This document shows, one piece after another, positions 61,857 to 64,000 of a stretch of DNA of 64,000 nucleotides (positions are counted from its first letter, which is position 1; each line of letters starts with the position of its first letter). The translations under genes and the position numbers were made by a program. This DNA comes from Taenia hydatigena (Eukaryota; Platyhelminthes; Cestoda; Cyclophyllidea; Taeniidae): assembly GCA_036345935.2 (NCBI GenBank), contig JADWOT020001138.1, positions 1 to 64,000 on the forward strand, read 5' to 3'. The notes beneath the pieces are model-generated. The model was not told the origin of the DNA and did no database searches. It was given only the letters and a program-made list of their open reading frames with translations.

Positions 61857-64000
61857 CAAGTCGATGGGAACGCCTGAGACTCCTAGTCAAAAAAGGTCCA
61901 TTCATCACCTGTTGCCCATGAAACTGCTTAATATAATGCTTCACTAAGTGGATACAGTTAATGTCACAAAGTACCAGATGGACCTCAAATGAGCAATACG
62001 ATACAATCAAGTAGGATTATGTAAAAGCGATTCGCAAGAATCCATTGCTTAGAAGGTAATATTGTTAATATTTTTAATAAAGGAGGACGAGGTAAAGGTT
62101 TGTAGAAGTTGTCCCTATTAGTCCTCTAGCCCCAAATTCCACTAAGCCACGATACGTTAAGGTGACAAAAGAGGAAGGCAAATCAAGGAGTACTCCACTG
62201 ACCGGGTCCAGACGACCCCATTTTAGTGCTTATTTAACAGTACCGCCAAAAAGGCAGTAGCAAGGCCTTGTAAGTCCCATGACACCAAAAGCACAAGGTC
62301 CTGCAAAAGGACAAAGAGTCTTTCCTCAATGCCATGCAACAAGACGCATATTTTGTAGTTTCAATGAAAAGGGGGCTCGATTAATCATGTATCAAGAGTT
62401 GGTGTTTAAAAGCATTCTGTAAATCAGTTGATTAGAACTTTAAAGTGGCTTATAGATCTCGGCATTTGCTACCTGTTTGATAACAGTGCAACTGATGCCT
62501 AAAGAAGATCAAATGCGAAGCTGCGATTCTAGGAGAATGAATGTATTATCCTGTGTCGCACATGCACAGCAGCACGGAGCCGGCGTAGGATGATCAGATT
62601 AATGGTCAAAGTGCAGCTTTATATTCCAGCCTCAGAGTGCCCGTTTGCGGAAGACATTACTTAGGTGTCGTTGATAATCATTTGGACAAATTGATGTGCT
62701 CCATGCGCGTACGGATTAGAAAGGGGACAGCGTCAGATGCACACTCAACCAACCGCCATGCAGACCAATGCGCAGCCTCAATGGGACCTGCGGTAAGTGC
62801 CTGATGGTGAAGGTGTCGCAAACACTGAACAGGTGGAGGGACATCGCGACGATCTCAGCTGCGTGGCGTCGTCCATTACAGACTGGCAATTTCGAAGTCA
62901 TCCCGTAGGCGTCTTCTATCATCTTCACCTACGATTGGCAGATTTAGCGTCAGTTGACTAGTACTTTGAATACTTCTGTTCAGTCTGTGTTCGTGCTTTA
63001 GCGAGAGAGACGTAGCATAAGACCCTGCCATCCTATTTGGACAAAGCAAACGGCTGATTCACGGCTCGCATTTCTTTAACCTTAGTGAGATCCTGCTTAC
63101 TTAGCGAACTGTGATTTGAACAACGCCATTAAGGCAAATAAGTGAAGCAAAACACTTGATTTCTTTATCATATGTGATGAGTTGGGATCAAACCTGTGCC
63201 CATGAGTAGACTCAGGCGTCTCAAATCAAACCCACCTTGTAGGCGTCGTAGTGGGCAATCGTCCTGTCAAACAGTGTGTACAGATCATTGAGAAGATCAA
63301 CAACCTGTAGTGGTGTGGACATGGCTGAAATAGTTGTAAAGCCAACGATGTCGCTAATGTAGATGGACACCTCATCGTAGGTCTCAGGCGCCACTGCAAC
63401 TCCCGCCCTCAGTGCTTCCGCCACAACTCTACAATTCCAACTTAGCATCACTCTTCCACTTGCACATTGCTCAGACTCCACATTTTTGTGGTTGTACACC
63501 AATTCAAAGCCAAAATATGCAAAACCAACAGTCATCACTGCCGAATAGGAATTATATGACAGAAAACTCACGGCGGAGGCAAACGGCAAATGAGAATTCC
63601 CTTTTTTCCCCTTCTCTAGCTCATCCGATCAATTATTCACCTCTTCTTCCAACCGGCTCGAGTAGTTCTCCATCATTTTGAACATAGGCTCTACAATGTT
63701 TGTTTTTCTTGCGGGATTGAGGGGAGGATCAAATGCAATCGCAAACCTACTTCTCGCTGGTCATTCGTTGAGCCCCTTTATTGAGTTCCTTGAATGTCGG
63801 TCTTAGTCCAGGATTGTCCGACCATGCTCGCTCAACAATGGCTCTGTAAGTTGGTGGGACACCCGTCTCATAAAGCTGCGATGGAAAATCGAGCGGTGGT
63901 TGGTGGGTGCTTTGCCATCAAAAAGGACGTGATACAACGCAAGGTTACGCAACTTCATTTAGACCTTTGATAATGCACTTTTGTGGCAACGGCCCATTTC
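61857..64000. repeat. Segmental duplication, copy 2 (runs off the window)
   Basis: Collinear with 47168-49410. Exons, introns and intergenic flank all align. A deletion of roughly 100 bp lies at about 62160 relative to copy 1. Confidence 0.85.
62073..63909 (-). pseudogene. Receptor-type guanylate cyclase, decayed copy 2 (partial)
   Basis: Exons on the minus strand: 63751-63909 (end of kinase-homology domain, YRAIVERAWSDNPGLRPTF), 63572-63707 (signalling helix), 63236-63428 (cyclase, [10 protein letters not shown] and [10 protein letters not shown] intact), 62754-62928, 62214-62300 (YCLFGGTV) and a remnant of the last exon at about 62073-62155 (YRGLVEFG). Lesions: in-frame TGA in the helix plus a net 5-base loss there; TAA and a one-base loss in 62214-62300; most of the last exon deleted. 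IGDAYM has become IEDAYG and GDTVN has become GGTVK. The cyclase acceptor TGTAG, lost in copy 1, is kept here. The gene continues to the right of the window. Confidence 0.88.

Noticed and set aside
1..64000. CRISPR array, bacterial operon, phage or endosymbiont DNA
   Set aside because: No regularly spaced repeats, no long intron-free genes, no ribosome-binding sites; all supported genes have introns.

Overview
This is nuclear DNA from a multicellular eukaryote. The genes are interrupted by GT-AG introns, two tRNA genes carry internal A and B boxes, and most of the window is gene-poor intron or intergenic sequence with dispersed, decayed repeats. Several introns are very short (36, 39, 43, 44 and 51 bp), and GC content is near 42%. 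That fits an invertebrate, and a parasitic flatworm would fit well, but nothing in the window proves the phylum. Most six-frame open frames are noise; the gene calls below rest on exon motifs plus matching splice phases.

Left part (1-24 kb). The window opens inside the 3' end of a plus-strand RNA-binding protein gene (three exons ending in an RRM, stop at 770-772). At 3.6-3.96 kb on the minus strand is a terminal exon interrupted by two in-frame stops. Otherwise this part is mostly repeats: family R1 (five copies in the window, one at 59.6 kb), family R2 (17.7, 19.1, 38.7 and 46.4 kb), family R3 (22.4 and 24.1 kb) and family R4 (19.7 and 41.6 kb).

Middle (23-46 kb). Two tRNA-Arg genes (UCG and UCU) flank a tRNA-derived SINE-like element that has a degenerate tRNA-like end at each side. 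A long gene-poor tract follows. Two small plus-strand exons at 40.3-41.1 kb each encode a canonical C2H2 zinc finger.

Right part (47-64 kb). The clearest structure is a direct segmental duplication (47.17-49.44 kb and 61.86-64.0 kb, about 14.6 kb apart) carrying two copies of a receptor-type guanylate cyclase gene on the minus strand. Copy 1 shows eight exons, from the kinase-homology domain through the signalling helix and cyclase domain to the C-terminus. Copy 2 runs off the window. Both are decayed, with different lesions, yet their exon-intron layout, including a 43 bp intron, is the same. Between them lie plus-strand exons: an unidentified three-exon gene end with 36 and 51 bp introns (51.0-51.5 kb), a Cys/His-rich exon (52.3 kb), a two-exon gene end with a 39 bp intron (53.2 kb), a possible exon at 57.3 kb, and one exon of an EMAP-II/tRNA-binding domain (60.9 kb).

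I saw no operon, CRISPR array, phage or bacterial sequence. No pathway links the genes. What stands out is a decaying duplicated receptor-cyclase locus, unusually small introns and several unnamed repeat families.
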